A DNA stretch of 64,000 nucleotides from Paenibacillus sp. GP183. GTDB lineage: Bacteria > Bacillota > Bacilli > Paenibacillales > NBRC-103111. The stretch spans positions 558,001-622,000 of the forward strand of contig NZ_FNSW01000001.1 of NCBI RefSeq assembly GCF_900104695.1, in the 5' to 3' direction. Shown in pieces: positions 53,074 to 61,701 of this stretch. The notes under the pieces were generated by a model. That model did no database searches. It had not been told where the DNA came from and saw only the letters and a program-made list of their open reading frames with translations. Position 1 is the first letter of the stretch. The number at the start of each line of letters is the position of its first letter. Position numbers and translations under genes: made by a program.

Positions 53074-53361
53074 TTGCCATTCGTGCTGCAGCATAAAAAT
53101 ACATCTCAGGTTTACACGTGCATGCTGGTGAATCATTATCGATTGGAGTATTACGGCGTTAAATTTTGGGAGGATGAGGATGAGGCTGAGCAGGACCGAG
53201 TGCCATTTTTGCAGGAAAAAGGTGTGCCTGATCCGGAGTCCTGGCGTGTGGCCGAGATGGAAGAAGGCCAGATGAAAATCAGCAATGTGAAGCTGAAAAA
53301 CGATCCCGCTTATATCCTGCATTGGAAAGAAAATGAGAGGCCGATAGCGACAAAGATCTAA
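53074..53361 (+). CDS. hypothetical protein
   Basis: 95 residues, acidic in the middle (WEDEDEAEQDRVPF), no membrane helix or signal. TTG start behind AGGAGGG. The segments VNHYRLEYYGVKFW and LKNDPAYILHW have regularly spaced aromatics. I do not recognise it; probably a conserved Paenibacillaceae protein of unknown role. Confidence 0.65.
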   Translation: MPFVLQHKNTSQVYTCMLVNHYRLEYYGVKFWEDEDEAEQDRVPFLQEKGVPDPESWRVAEMEEGQMKISNVKLKNDPAYILHWKENERPIATKI

Positions 53362-53374
53362 CTTTTCACAAAAA

Positions 53375-53403
53375 TTCGTTCTTTTTGAAAAATAGCATAT
53401 AAT
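53375..53403 (+). promoter_or_regulatory. promoter of the YkuK-like gene
   Basis: TTCGTT (weak -35, 53375-53380), 17-bp spacer, perfect TATAAT (53398-53403). Confidence 0.5.
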
Positions 53404-53414
53404 AGATGATGAGA

Positions 53415-53457
53415 GACCTCCCAATCCGCAGAGAAAGGAAACCTTGCTTTTGAGGTC
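53415..53457 (+). promoter_or_regulatory. leader hairpin able to mask the ribosome site
   Basis: GACCTC (53415-53420) is perfectly complementary to GAGGTC (53452-53457), which contains the SD of the following gene. The first arm would be near the 5' end of the mRNA from the promoter above. Confidence 0.4.
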
Positions 53458-53460
53458 CTG

Positions 53461-54072
53461 GTGAACCTGATGAAGAAGCGCCCCTATCTGACCATGATTC
53501 ACGATCTGGAGTTTCGCAATACGACGGAGAAAGGACTCAGTCTTGAAAAGGTGCATGAGCGCATTCTCCATTTTATGCGGTTGGATCCTAAGGCTGAATA
53601 CAAATTCATAATTGGAACAGATTGTCAGGTGCATACCGGGCATACGAAATTCATCACCGGAGTTGTCATTCAGCGCATGGGCAAGGGAGCATGGGCCTGC
53701 TACAGGCAAGTCATTATCCCCAGAACATTCAGCTCGATAAAAGAAAAATTATCTACAGAAACCTCGTACAGTGAAGAGATTGCCTTGTTTTTCAATGAAC
53801 AGAGACGCTCTGAAATGGAAGACATCGTGCTGCCGTTTGTCTATCAAGGCGCCTCGGTTGAAATGTTTATTCACATTGATGCGGGTACAGATAAGCTGAA
53901 AAACAAGACGGCCATGTTCGTTGAGGAGATGGTGCGCAGAGTCGAATCCATGGGCATGGTACCTATTATCAAGCCGGATTCCTATGTCGCTTCTTCCTAT
54001 GCCAACCGATTTTCGAAGAAGCCCTATCATCCGACAGAAGCCGGAATTACATTGTCGAACGGAATCTTATAA
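53461..54072 (+). CDS. YkuK-like ribonuclease H-fold protein (DUF458)
   Basis: 203 residues. IIGTDCQVHTGHTKFITGVVI (residues about 49-69), an acidic strand with IHIDAGTDKLKNKT, and a C-terminal VASSYANRFSKKP are the landmarks of the YkuK/DUF458 RNase H-like family; Asp in GTDCQ, Glu and Asp in HIDAG would be metal ligands. Function unknown. Start GTG at 53461, or ATG at 53470. The SD may be sequestered. Confidence 0.83.
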   Translation: MNLMKKRPYLTMIHDLEFRNTTEKGLSLEKVHERILHFMRLDPKAEYKFIIGTDCQVHTGHTKFITGVVIQRMGKGAWACYRQVIIPRTFSSIKEKLSTETSYSEEIALFFNEQRRSEMEDIVLPFVYQGASVEMFIHIDAGTDKLKNKTAMFVEEMVRRVESMGMVPIIKPDSYVASSYANRFSKKPYHPTEAGITLSNGIL

Positions 54073-54167
54073 GTAAAAATCCGCTGTTCCCTTATGATGT
54101 TTATTTTGCATCGGTAGAGGATAGTGGTTTTTTTGCTGCATTCAGTTTAGAGAAGGGGGCAAGGCCC

Positions 54168-54674
54168 ATGGCAAGAAGTTTTATAATGGAAGCAGTTATG
54201 CTAGCGGTTCATGGTCAGCTGCTTGCACCCGAAAGTCCCGTAGAGTATATCATTCCCTATACAACTATACTGGAATTATATGAAATGAAAGACGGTTCCG
54301 AATTGATTATGCCTACTCCGGAAGATGATGCACATGTCAAAAATAAAATTGGCGAGCTCATTGCGTATTTTGAGGATTCATTCAATAAGAAGAAGATTGA
54401 AAAAGCCTTGCAAATGGCTTGGCGAAAGAGTCCGCCGCTGCCGATCAACGAGTACGTAACCTTTACGATCATTTATGCGGTGGAGAACGAAGAGTATGGG
54501 GAGGTCTTTGACCCTATTGAAACAGAGCTGATTCTTACGGCAATCAAGGAAAAATCACCGCTTCTGACCGATCAATTGGATTTTCTCGATAAGCTGATTG
54601 ACGCGCAAATTCCTATTGAAGTGATTGATGTGGAGGACTTTGAATTTGCGACTGAGGGAGATTTTTTATTGTGA
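54168..54674 (+). CDS. hypothetical protein, conserved-looking
   Basis: 168 residues, acidic, soluble. Features: EAVMLAVHGQLLAPESPVEYIIPY, then IGELIAYFEDSFNKKKIEKAL and DPIETELILTAIKEKSPLLTDQLDFLDKLI, mostly helical. GAAGGGGGC SD before the ATG. I recall similar proteins from Paenibacillus with misleading automatic names; no domain is recognised. Downstream is the metY regulatory region. Confidence 0.7.
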   Translation: MARSFIMEAVMLAVHGQLLAPESPVEYIIPYTTILELYEMKDGSELIMPTPEDDAHVKNKIGELIAYFEDSFNKKKIEKALQMAWRKSPPLPINEYVTFTIIYAVENEEYGEVFDPIETELILTAIKEKSPLLTDQLDFLDKLIDAQIPIEVIDVEDFEFATEGDFLL

Positions 54675-54696
54675 TCATTGAGCTAATAAAAAAGTA

Positions 54697-54725
54697 TTGA
54701 CCTCCAGAAAATTTCTTGTTATATT
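54697..54725 (+). promoter_or_regulatory. strong sigma-A promoter upstream of metY
   Basis: TTGACC (54697-54702), 17-bp spacer, TATATT (54720-54725). A second -10-like TATAAT lies at 54730-54735. Confidence 0.65.
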
Positions 54726-54735
54726 ACAATATAAT

Positions 54736-54760
54736 AATTCCTATAGGTTAACTATGAATT
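54736..54760. promoter_or_regulatory. imperfect palindrome, CymR-like operator candidate
   Basis: AATTCCTA (54736-54743) and TATGAATT (54753-54760) match as inverted arms at 7 of 8 positions, directly downstream of the -10. CymR sites of sulfur genes in Bacillus have a similar ATTCC...GGAAT look; assignment is inference. Confidence 0.4.
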
Positions 54761-54777
54761 GTTTATCGGTCAACCGA

Positions 54778-54812
54778 AGACACAACCATTAGAGCGTGGG
54801 TGTGTCTTTTTT
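54778..54812 (+). terminator. terminator between the promoter and metY
   Basis: AGACACAACC pairs with GGGTGTGTCT (one mismatch) around a 10-nt loop, then T7. Because the promoter is upstream and the gene 147 bp downstream, it may attenuate metY. Confidence 0.75.
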
Positions 54813-54817
54813 TACCA

Positions 54818-54864
54818 AATAAGAAAGTATACAATTTCGGATTTCCGAAATAAACTTTCTTATT
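54818..54864. repeat. 47-bp two-tier inverted repeat
   Basis: Outer arms AATAAGAAAGT (54818-54828) and ACTTTCTTATT (54854-54864) are perfect; inner arms ATTTCGG (54834-54840) and CCGAAAT (54845-54851) are perfect. No T run. It follows the terminator by 6 bp. Confidence 0.7.
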
Positions 54865-54883
54865 GGCGAATAAACCTACCTTA

Positions 54884-54902
54884 AAACGCGGTCGCTCATC
54901 TT
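54884..54902. repeat. 19-bp motif, copy 2
   Basis: Identical to 1924-1942. Here it is enclosed by ATAAACCT (54870-54877) and AGGTTTAT (54919-54926), a perfect inverted pair, so the motif would sit in the loop of a larger hairpin. Confidence 0.5.
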
Positions 54903-54955
54903 CGAAGGACCTCGATAGAGGTTTATCTCATTTAAAATGAAAAATGGAGGTTTAA

Positions 54956-56254
<1,299 letters not shown>

Positions 56255-56291
56255 GCAGAGATTCTAATAAAATAGAAGAGGAGTGGTTATC

Positions 56292-56873
56292 ATGGCACGT
56301 GTTGTCATTATTTCAGGAAGCCCGTCGGCTTCTTCTAGATTGGAAGGCGTACTGCAAACCGTAATCAAGCAATTGGAGATAGCAGGATTGAAGGTTCAAT
56401 TGCTATCTGTCCGAGACCAATCTCCCGAGGATTTAGTGTACAGTAATTTCAACAGTCCGAGGATCATTCAGGCGGTAAAAGATATTGAGCAAGCTGATGC
56501 CGTAATCGTGGCTACTCCCATATACAAGGCTTCGTACACAGGAGTTTTGAAAAGCTTCCTTGATCTGCTTCCGCAAAAAGGGCTGCAAGGTAAAATTGTC
56601 CTGCCGCTAGCCATCGGAGGTACAATCGCACATTTATTAGCCATTGATCATGCATTGAAGCCCGTACTATCTGCGCTTAACTCCTACCATATTTTAGCTG
56701 GAGTCTATGTCCTGGACACTCAGGTCGTACGTGAAGAAAATAACTTTACACTGCATCCGGAAATCGAATTGAGACTTCAAGAGGCTGCGAAGACATTTGC
56801 TCAGGAAGTCATCTGGCGCTCTGAACGAGTATCCGCTGTTTCTCTTCAGGAAGAAGATGTCCATGCAGGATGA
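56292..56873 (+). CDS. NADPH-dependent FMN reductase, SsuE type
   Basis: 193-residue flavodoxin-fold reductase. ISGSPSASSRLEGVL (FMN phosphate loop), ATPIYKASYTGVLKSFLDLLPQKGLQGKIVLPLAIGGTIAHLLAID is the SsuE signature. Supplies reduced FMN to two-component monooxygenases, e.g. for sulfonate use. No ssuD monooxygenase is adjacent, but metY is 37 bp upstream, so both probably belong to a sulfur unit. The ATG at 56292 has GAGGAG 8 nt upstream. Confidence 0.9.
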   Translation: MARVVIISGSPSASSRLEGVLQTVIKQLEIAGLKVQLLSVRDQSPEDLVYSNFNSPRIIQAVKDIEQADAVIVATPIYKASYTGVLKSFLDLLPQKGLQGKIVLPLAIGGTIAHLLAIDHALKPVLSALNSYHILAGVYVLDTQVVREENNFTLHPEIELRLQEAAKTFAQEVIWRSERVSAVSLQEEDVHAG

Positions 56874-56894
56874 AGTTCACCAATGGATTCAAAG

Positions 56895-56922
56895 TGTTTA
56901 CATAACTATTGTTATGTAAACA
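56895..56922. other. dif-like Xer recombination site 1
   Basis: 28 bp in an 11-6-11 layout: TGTTTACATAA, centre CTATTG, TTATGTAAACA. The right arm nearly equals the B. subtilis dif arm TTATGTAAACT. The site lies in a longer perfect inverted repeat, arms 19 bp each (56888-56906 and 56911-56929). The nearest recombinase gene is at 58099-59184. No T run follows, so it does not look like a terminator. Confidence 0.55.
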
Positions 56923-57046
56923 CTTTGAACAGTTACCCGAGAGTAAGTAAGACACGTTTTTTTCAGTTCTTTTTTTATAATCATTATTCGCCTATACTTA
57001 GTTAGGTAAAGAAGTCGAGCTGACTTGAATAATGAGGAGGTTAATC

Positions 57047-58036
57047 ATGGTATATCAAGCGAATCAAAACCGTTATGCGGACATGACTTATAATCGGACA
57101 GGTCGATCAGGGCTTAAACTGCCGGCCATTTCACTCGGGCTCTGGCACAATTTCGGCGGTGTCGATCAACATGAGAATGGCAGAGCCATGCTGTTGAGAG
57201 CATTTGATTTGGGGATCACCCATTTTGATTTGGCGAATAATTATGGGCCTCCGGGGGGATCGGCGGAAATAATGTTCGGTAAGGTATTGAAATCGGATTT
57301 TGCTCCTTACCGCGATGAAATGATCATTTCCACAAAAGCCGGTTATTATATGTGGGAAGGCCCATATGGGGAATGGGGCTCCCGGAAATATTTGATTTCG
57401 AGCCTGGATCAAAGCTTGAAGCGCATGGGGCTTGACTATGTAGATATCTTCTATTCTCACCGTCCGGATCCCAACACTCCGCTTGAGGAGACCATGGCAG
57501 CACTCGATCATGTGGTACGGCAAGGTAAAGCTCTATATGTCGGAATTTCCAACTATAAAGCTGAAGATGCGAAAGAGGCGATCAAGATTCTGAATCGCTT
57601 AGGCACGCCGCTGCTTATTCACCAACCTTCATACAGCATGTTTAATCGCTGGATCGAAGATGGACTTCAGGATGTGTTAGAGGAAGGCGGAGTGGGAAGC
57701 ATTGCATTCACTCCACTGGCGCAGGGTCTGCTGACGAACAAGTATGTGAGCGGCATTCCCGCTGACTCTCGCGCAGCGAAGCCAAGCGGGTTCCTGAAGG
57801 TGGATCAGGTTACGGAAGACAAGATTGCGAAGGTCAATCGCTTGAATGAAATCGCCGGTAAACGTAATCAAAGCTTGGCCCAAATGGCGCTGGCGTGGGT
57901 ATTAAGAGGCGGCCGAGTAACGTCTGCATTAATTGGCGCTAGCCGTGTTTCGCAAATTGAAGAGAATATTGCAGCGCTTAATAATCTGGAGTTCAGCTCA
58001 GATGAGCTCAAGCAGATAGATGAAATCTTGAAGTAA
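57047..58036 (+). CDS. aldo-keto reductase, YghZ/Gpr type
   Basis: 329 residues. The catalytic tetrad is visible: Asp and Tyr in FDLANNYGPPGGSAE, Lys in ISTKAGY, His in FYSHRPDP. GLWHNFG and YGPPGGSAEIMFG are characteristic of YghZ (L-glyceraldehyde 3-phosphate reductase), and the C-terminal IGASRVSQIEENI binds NADP. GAGGAGG precedes the ATG at 57047; the frame is open to 57032. It could reduce methylglyoxal or glyceraldehyde 3-phosphate. Confidence 0.9.
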   Translation: MVYQANQNRYADMTYNRTGRSGLKLPAISLGLWHNFGGVDQHENGRAMLLRAFDLGITHFDLANNYGPPGGSAEIMFGKVLKSDFAPYRDEMIISTKAGYYMWEGPYGEWGSRKYLISSLDQSLKRMGLDYVDIFYSHRPDPNTPLEETMAALDHVVRQGKALYVGISNYKAEDAKEAIKILNRLGTPLLIHQPSYSMFNRWIEDGLQDVLEEGGVGSIAFTPLAQGLLTNKYVSGIPADSRAAKPSGFLKVDQVTEDKIAKVNRLNEIAGKRNQSLAQMALAWVLRGGRVTSALIGASRVSQIEENIAALNNLEFSSDELKQIDEILK

Positions 58037-58080
58037 ATCTTCGGTACCTATGAATAAGAAGCTCGCTGCATGAGCCAGTG

Positions 58081-58110
58081 AATCCTGAAGCTGCGGCTTC
58101 AGGATTCTTT
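58081..58110. terminator. bidirectional terminator between aldo-keto reductase and xerS
   Basis: AATCCTGAAGC and GCTTCAGGATT perfectly paired around TGCG, with T after it on plus. The stem contains the xerS stop codon on the minus strand. Confidence 0.85.
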
Positions 58111-59184
58111 GCGGTTATCGATGGCGTCGGCCATGGTTTTATCGGTTAGATGCGCATAGATCTGTGTCGTTTCCGGTGAGGCGTGGCCAAGCTGCTCCTG
58201 TGTTTTGTACAAATCATTGCGCAGATAATAATCGGTCGCGAAGGAATGCCGTAATTTGTGAACGGAGAGGTAGGGCTTGCCGAATCTCTTGGCATATTTG
58301 ATCACCATCTCCTGGATCGCCCGTTTGGTCATGCGTTCTCCCTCTTTTTTGCCATTAGCAATGGCGAGAAAGAGGGCTTTTTCTTTTTTCTGCGGTTTGT
58401 ACATCACTTGCCGCATGGTGACATAATCCGTTAATGCCTGAATGGCTTCATGGCGAAAGTAAACCGGCGTTTTGAAGGTGTCATCGTTCTTCCCCTTACG
58501 GTAAACGTAAGCGAGCTTCTTTTTCAAATCGATGTCATCCACATTCAGGTTATACACTTCAGAAACACGGAGCCCGGAGTTGAGAATCAGGGTTATGATG
58601 CATGTATCGCGCACTTTGTTGAGTTGAAAGGAATAGACGGCCTGTTTATTGCTCGACACGTCCTGCTGATACCCACCATTTTGGATATAGTCGATGAATT
58701 CATGGATTTCCTGCTCCTGCAGCAATTTCCCTTCCAGCTTGGCAGCCGAATCCTTCGGCTTATGCGAGCGCTTGATTTCCACCTTGGCCATCACATTGCG
58801 TTTCAGCAGCGGATAAAAATGTTCATCCTCGGCAATCTGGCTTAAATAGTGAAAGAGAGATCGCAGGGAAGAGAGCTTACGGTTAATTGTCGTCTTGATA
58901 TTGGCCTGCTCCTTACGGGTGGAGAGAAACATTTTATAGCCATCAACGCTGTCCATATGCAGGTTTTCCAGATCCTCAAGAGGAACGCGGGCAATGGAAT
59001 CCGCAGTGGAGAGACCTTCAGCCAGCATCCAGGATAGAAAGGTATCATAATCTCGCGTATATTCCAAAAGAGAGGACGGGGACAGATCCGGCAGCTTATA
59101 ATTGATGAATTTCTCCACATACCAAGGCATGGAGGGGATCCTTTTCTCTAACTCATTCCGATCTTTCACTTTGATGATATTCAT
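58099..59184 (-). CDS. xerS: tyrosine recombinase XerS-type
   Basis: 361 residues, the XerS length (XerC/D are near 300). SAM-like N-terminal core-binding domain (about 25-135) and the catalytic domain with R206 (SGLRVSEV), K232 (YRKGKND), H309 and R312 (HKLRHSFA), H334 (LGHASPETT) and Y343 (QIYAHL). All six residues for strand cleavage are present. Start at 59184 with GAGGTG 11 nt upstream. XerS enzymes act alone on dif-type sites to resolve chromosome dimers. A dif-like site lies 33 bp upstream of the gene and another about 1.2 kb beyond its 3' end, so it may act on either. A canonical XerCD may exist elsewhere. Confidence 0.9.
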   Translation of the reverse strand: MNIIKVKDRNELEKRIPSMPWYVEKFINYKLPDLSPSSLLEYTRDYDTFLSWMLAEGLSTADSIARVPLEDLENLHMDSVDGYKMFLSTRKEQANIKTTINRKLSSLRSLFHYLSQIAEDEHFYPLLKRNVMAKVEIKRSHKPKDSAAKLEGKLLQEQEIHEFIDYIQNGGYQQDVSSNKQAVYSFQLNKVRDTCIITLILNSGLRVSEVYNLNVDDIDLKKKLAYVYRKGKNDDTFKTPVYFRHEAIQALTDYVTMRQVMYKPQKKEKALFLAIANGKKEGERMTKRAIQEMVIKYAKRFGKPYLSVHKLRHSFATDYYLRNDLYKTQEQLGHASPETTQIYAHLTDKTMADAIDNRKES

Positions 59185-59217
59185 TGGAAATGCGACACCT
59201 CGCTATATAAGGTAATT

Positions 59218-59245
59218 TGTTTACATAACATTTATTATGTAATCT
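59218..59245. other. dif-like Xer recombination site 2, upstream of xerS
   Basis: 11-6-11 layout: TGTTTACATAA, centre CATTTA, TTATGTAATCT. The left arm is identical to site 1; the right arm shares its first 8 bases. Located between the xerS SD and whatever lies upstream, within its promoter region. In streptococci the XerS target is also next to its gene. Confidence 0.65.
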
Positions 59246-59393
59246 AATTTCGAGATTTCTTCACAAATAAAGCCTATTGTCTATTATAAGGGATTCTGTT
59301 TGGAAAGGAAGCTATAAATAGGGAACATTTGTTTTAACAAAATTGCCTAAGGGTAATGATAGTAAAAACAGAATACATTTGCTTTGCACTGGG

Positions 59394-60116
59394 GTGATTC
59401 CTATCGTATTCCTATTTATACTCATTTATTTTGTATTGATCTTTTTAGTCCTGGAGATAGCTGTCACGCTGCTGATCATCAGCGGTTTGGACAAGGAGGT
59501 TGCCCGGTTTCAGGCTGTATCGATGCTGACTGCAACCGGATTTACCACCAAGGAATCGGAATTGATAGCCCGGCACCCGATCCGCAGAAAAATTGCTATT
59601 TTTCTTATTTTATTTGGAGTTTTTTCATTGGCGGTTATGATTGCCTCCATCAGTACAATTTTAACGAAGGACTTAAGGATTGTTCAGTTGATCATTATCA
59701 CTTGTTTGTTTGGAATCGTGCTTTTCGTGGTGAAAACTAAATCCTTTAACAGCAAAATGTCAGGTGAATTTCATCACAAATTGAAGAAAGAGTATGAACT
59801 TCACGAATTGCCCTTTCAGGAAATTCTCTACTTGAATGAGGGAGATTTATTTACAAGTGTGAAAATCGATGAGGAATCCCCCTATGTGAATAGGAAGATG
59901 GAAGAAGTTTTCATAGCGGATAAAGATATTTTGCTGTTATTTGTCCGCAGAGGAGAAGAGAAGATTCGCCGTGAGCGCATGAAACTGGTGATCCAAGCTA
60001 AGGATGAACTGTATGTTTACGGCTCAAATGCAGTTATCGACAACAAGTTTCATACTGAAATAGCAAAAATGATGGCTAAAAAGCAAGATGAAGAAGAAAT
60101 AAAAGCTTTAGAATAA
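59394..60116 (+). CDS. small membrane protein with RCK_C (TrkA-C) domain and pore-loop-like motif
   Basis: About 240 residues. TM1 is at residues 2-28, TM2 at about 55-75 and TM3 at about 83-100; the C-terminal 100 residues carry a TrkA-C/RCK_C-like domain (EILYLNEGDLFTSVKIDEES ... KDILLLFVRRGEEKIRRERMKLVIQAKDELYVYGS). Between TM1 and TM2 lies FQAVSMLTATGFTT, close to the K+-filter loops of TrkH/KtrB (FQSVTTRTAGFNT). A single such M1-P-M2 unit joined to RCK_C is not the usual transporter. Start unsure: GTG at 59394 lies next to GGGG; a TTG at 59343 has no SD. Confidence 0.7.
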   Translation: MIPIVFLFILIYFVLIFLVLEIAVTLLIISGLDKEVARFQAVSMLTATGFTTKESELIARHPIRRKIAIFLILFGVFSLAVMIASISTILTKDLRIVQLIIITCLFGIVLFVVKTKSFNSKMSGEFHHKLKKEYELHELPFQEILYLNEGDLFTSVKIDEESPYVNRKMEEVFIADKDILLLFVRRGEEKIRRERMKLVIQAKDELYVYGSNAVIDNKFHTEIAKMMAKKQDEEEIKALE

Positions 60117-60170
60117 TTTATGACATAAAGTAACAAGTTTCAATGATAATCGGGATACGGGAGTGAAACT

Positions 60171-61624
60171 ATGAACCAGCCTCAACTGCGGGAGAAAACA
60201 TTGAATGCCGCTTTGCATCAATTTATTTTCCCCTTTTCAATCAACAATAACGCTGAAAGTGAGTTCAAGAAACAGCTGATCCTGGAACAGTTTATTCCCT
60301 TTTCACTAGGAGATCTCGAACAGGAAAATATGTTTTATGGCGTTAATTATCGAGTTTCCCATCATGAGATGGAGCGGTACTACTTACCTTTTACCAATAA
60401 TGTATTGTTTCCGCATCAAACTGATGATGAGAGCTCCTTTCAGCGTTATTCCAAGCGTTATGAAATTTCATGTGAATTGAAGATGGAGCATGCTACTTTT
60501 CCTTTTGCTATTCACTCTGTGGATGTCACCTTGTGTCCATTTGATTTAGGCTTTATTACAATAAGAACCGAGCTCGACTGTGAAGTGATCAATTATTCAT
60601 TAGCTCTCGAGTTTGCGAAACGATTTAGAGTTCTACAGAACATGAGCAAGCAGGATGACAAATCCTACATTCAGCATCAGAATGTAAATTACAATGAAGT
60701 TGAAGATTTTATTTTTGCTGTTCTGGTGCCAGATACAATGCGGTTTTTGGATAAAGAAAATATGAGTGAGGTTTATTTCGAGAACCTGCCGTTTTTTATT
60801 GATGAGCGGATGTTTGTTGAAAGCTTCTTTTCTTTACCGAAAGACTCGGAAATTACATTGGAGGACCAATATCGTGCAGCGCGAACGGATGGCCTGAAGA
60901 TAAGGGAGAACCCTTCATCGGGGCTACCAATATGGACTATATTAAAGAATATTGTGCGATTCATTCCTATTACCGGTGGGGGCCGAATACGTATTTTACG
61001 ATGGACGAGAATTCCTTTTGCTGCATTACCAATCAACCCCAAGACATTGCAACCAAGATCGCTAATAAAATGTATGGGGAGTACTATTATATTTTGTTAA
61101 TTAACCTTTTTCATAAAATTGTACTGCTTAAGCTATCGATTGAGTATTCGCATGTACAGTTGAAATTGAACCAGGATCTCATTGATGAATTGATTCATTC
61201 CATCACAACCTTTTCGGCCAAATATTATTTCATCGAGGCGGTTTCCCAATCGCAGGGCAAGGAGCTGTATGGACTTGTGCGTAACCTGCATGGGATTGAG
61301 GAACTGTTTGAAGATGTGAAGCTGACTTTGGATGATTTGTTTAAATATCAATCCACTTATACGAATAGACGCTCAAGCATTTTATTAATGATATTAACCA
61401 TCTACACAGTGATCAGCGGTATCTTTGGAATGAATCAAGTGATTGAAGATTTAAAAGGGGCTATTGCATTTGAAAAAATGCTTCATTATTCACCCTTTGA
61501 ATACTTGGCTCTGGTCGTGACACTTTCGGGAATCACAATAGTTCTGTCGCTTGCCGCCAGTACCATATGGCAGTTCTATAAACGTAGAACCAAGGAAAAA
61601 ACTCGAAAAAAATATTTGATGTGA
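60171..61624 (+). pseudogene. CorA-like membrane protein gene broken by a frameshift
   Basis: Two overlapping reading frames encode one protein. The first (60171-about 60900) gives the N-terminal cytoplasmic half; the second continues as KGEPFIGATNMDYIKEYC and ends with two membrane helices (SSILLMILTIYTVISGIFGMNQ and YLALVVTLSGITIVLSLAAS), with the GMN motif of CorA-type Mg2+ channels. Frames join near 60893-60907, consistent with loss of one A in CTGAAGATAAGGG. GGGAG SD before the ATG. No slippery heptamer, so a mutation or assembly error is more likely than programmed frameshifting. Closely downstream of the RCK_C protein. Confidence 0.7.
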
Positions 61625-61628
61625 AGCT

Positions 61629-61686
61629 TGAAAAAGGAGCTTTCCGATGAGGTATGACAACCTCCCGGGAAGCTCCTTTTCTTCAA
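61629..61686. terminator. bidirectional terminator between CorA-like gene and MFS exporter
   Basis: AAAAGGAGCTTTCC and GGGAAGCTCCTTTT pair; an inner GAGGT/ACCTC stem extends it. A run on the 5' side and T run on the 3' side. Confidence 0.8.
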
Positions 61687-61701
61687 CGGCGGTAAATCTA
61701 A

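Noticed and set aside
56888-56929. The 19-bp-arm palindrome as a terminator for the FMN reductase gene
   Set aside because: No T run on either strand, and its core matches the dif layout much better.
60890-60935. Programmed -1 frameshift in the CorA-like gene
   Set aside because: No X-XXY-YYZ heptamer and no downstream stem; a lost base is simpler.
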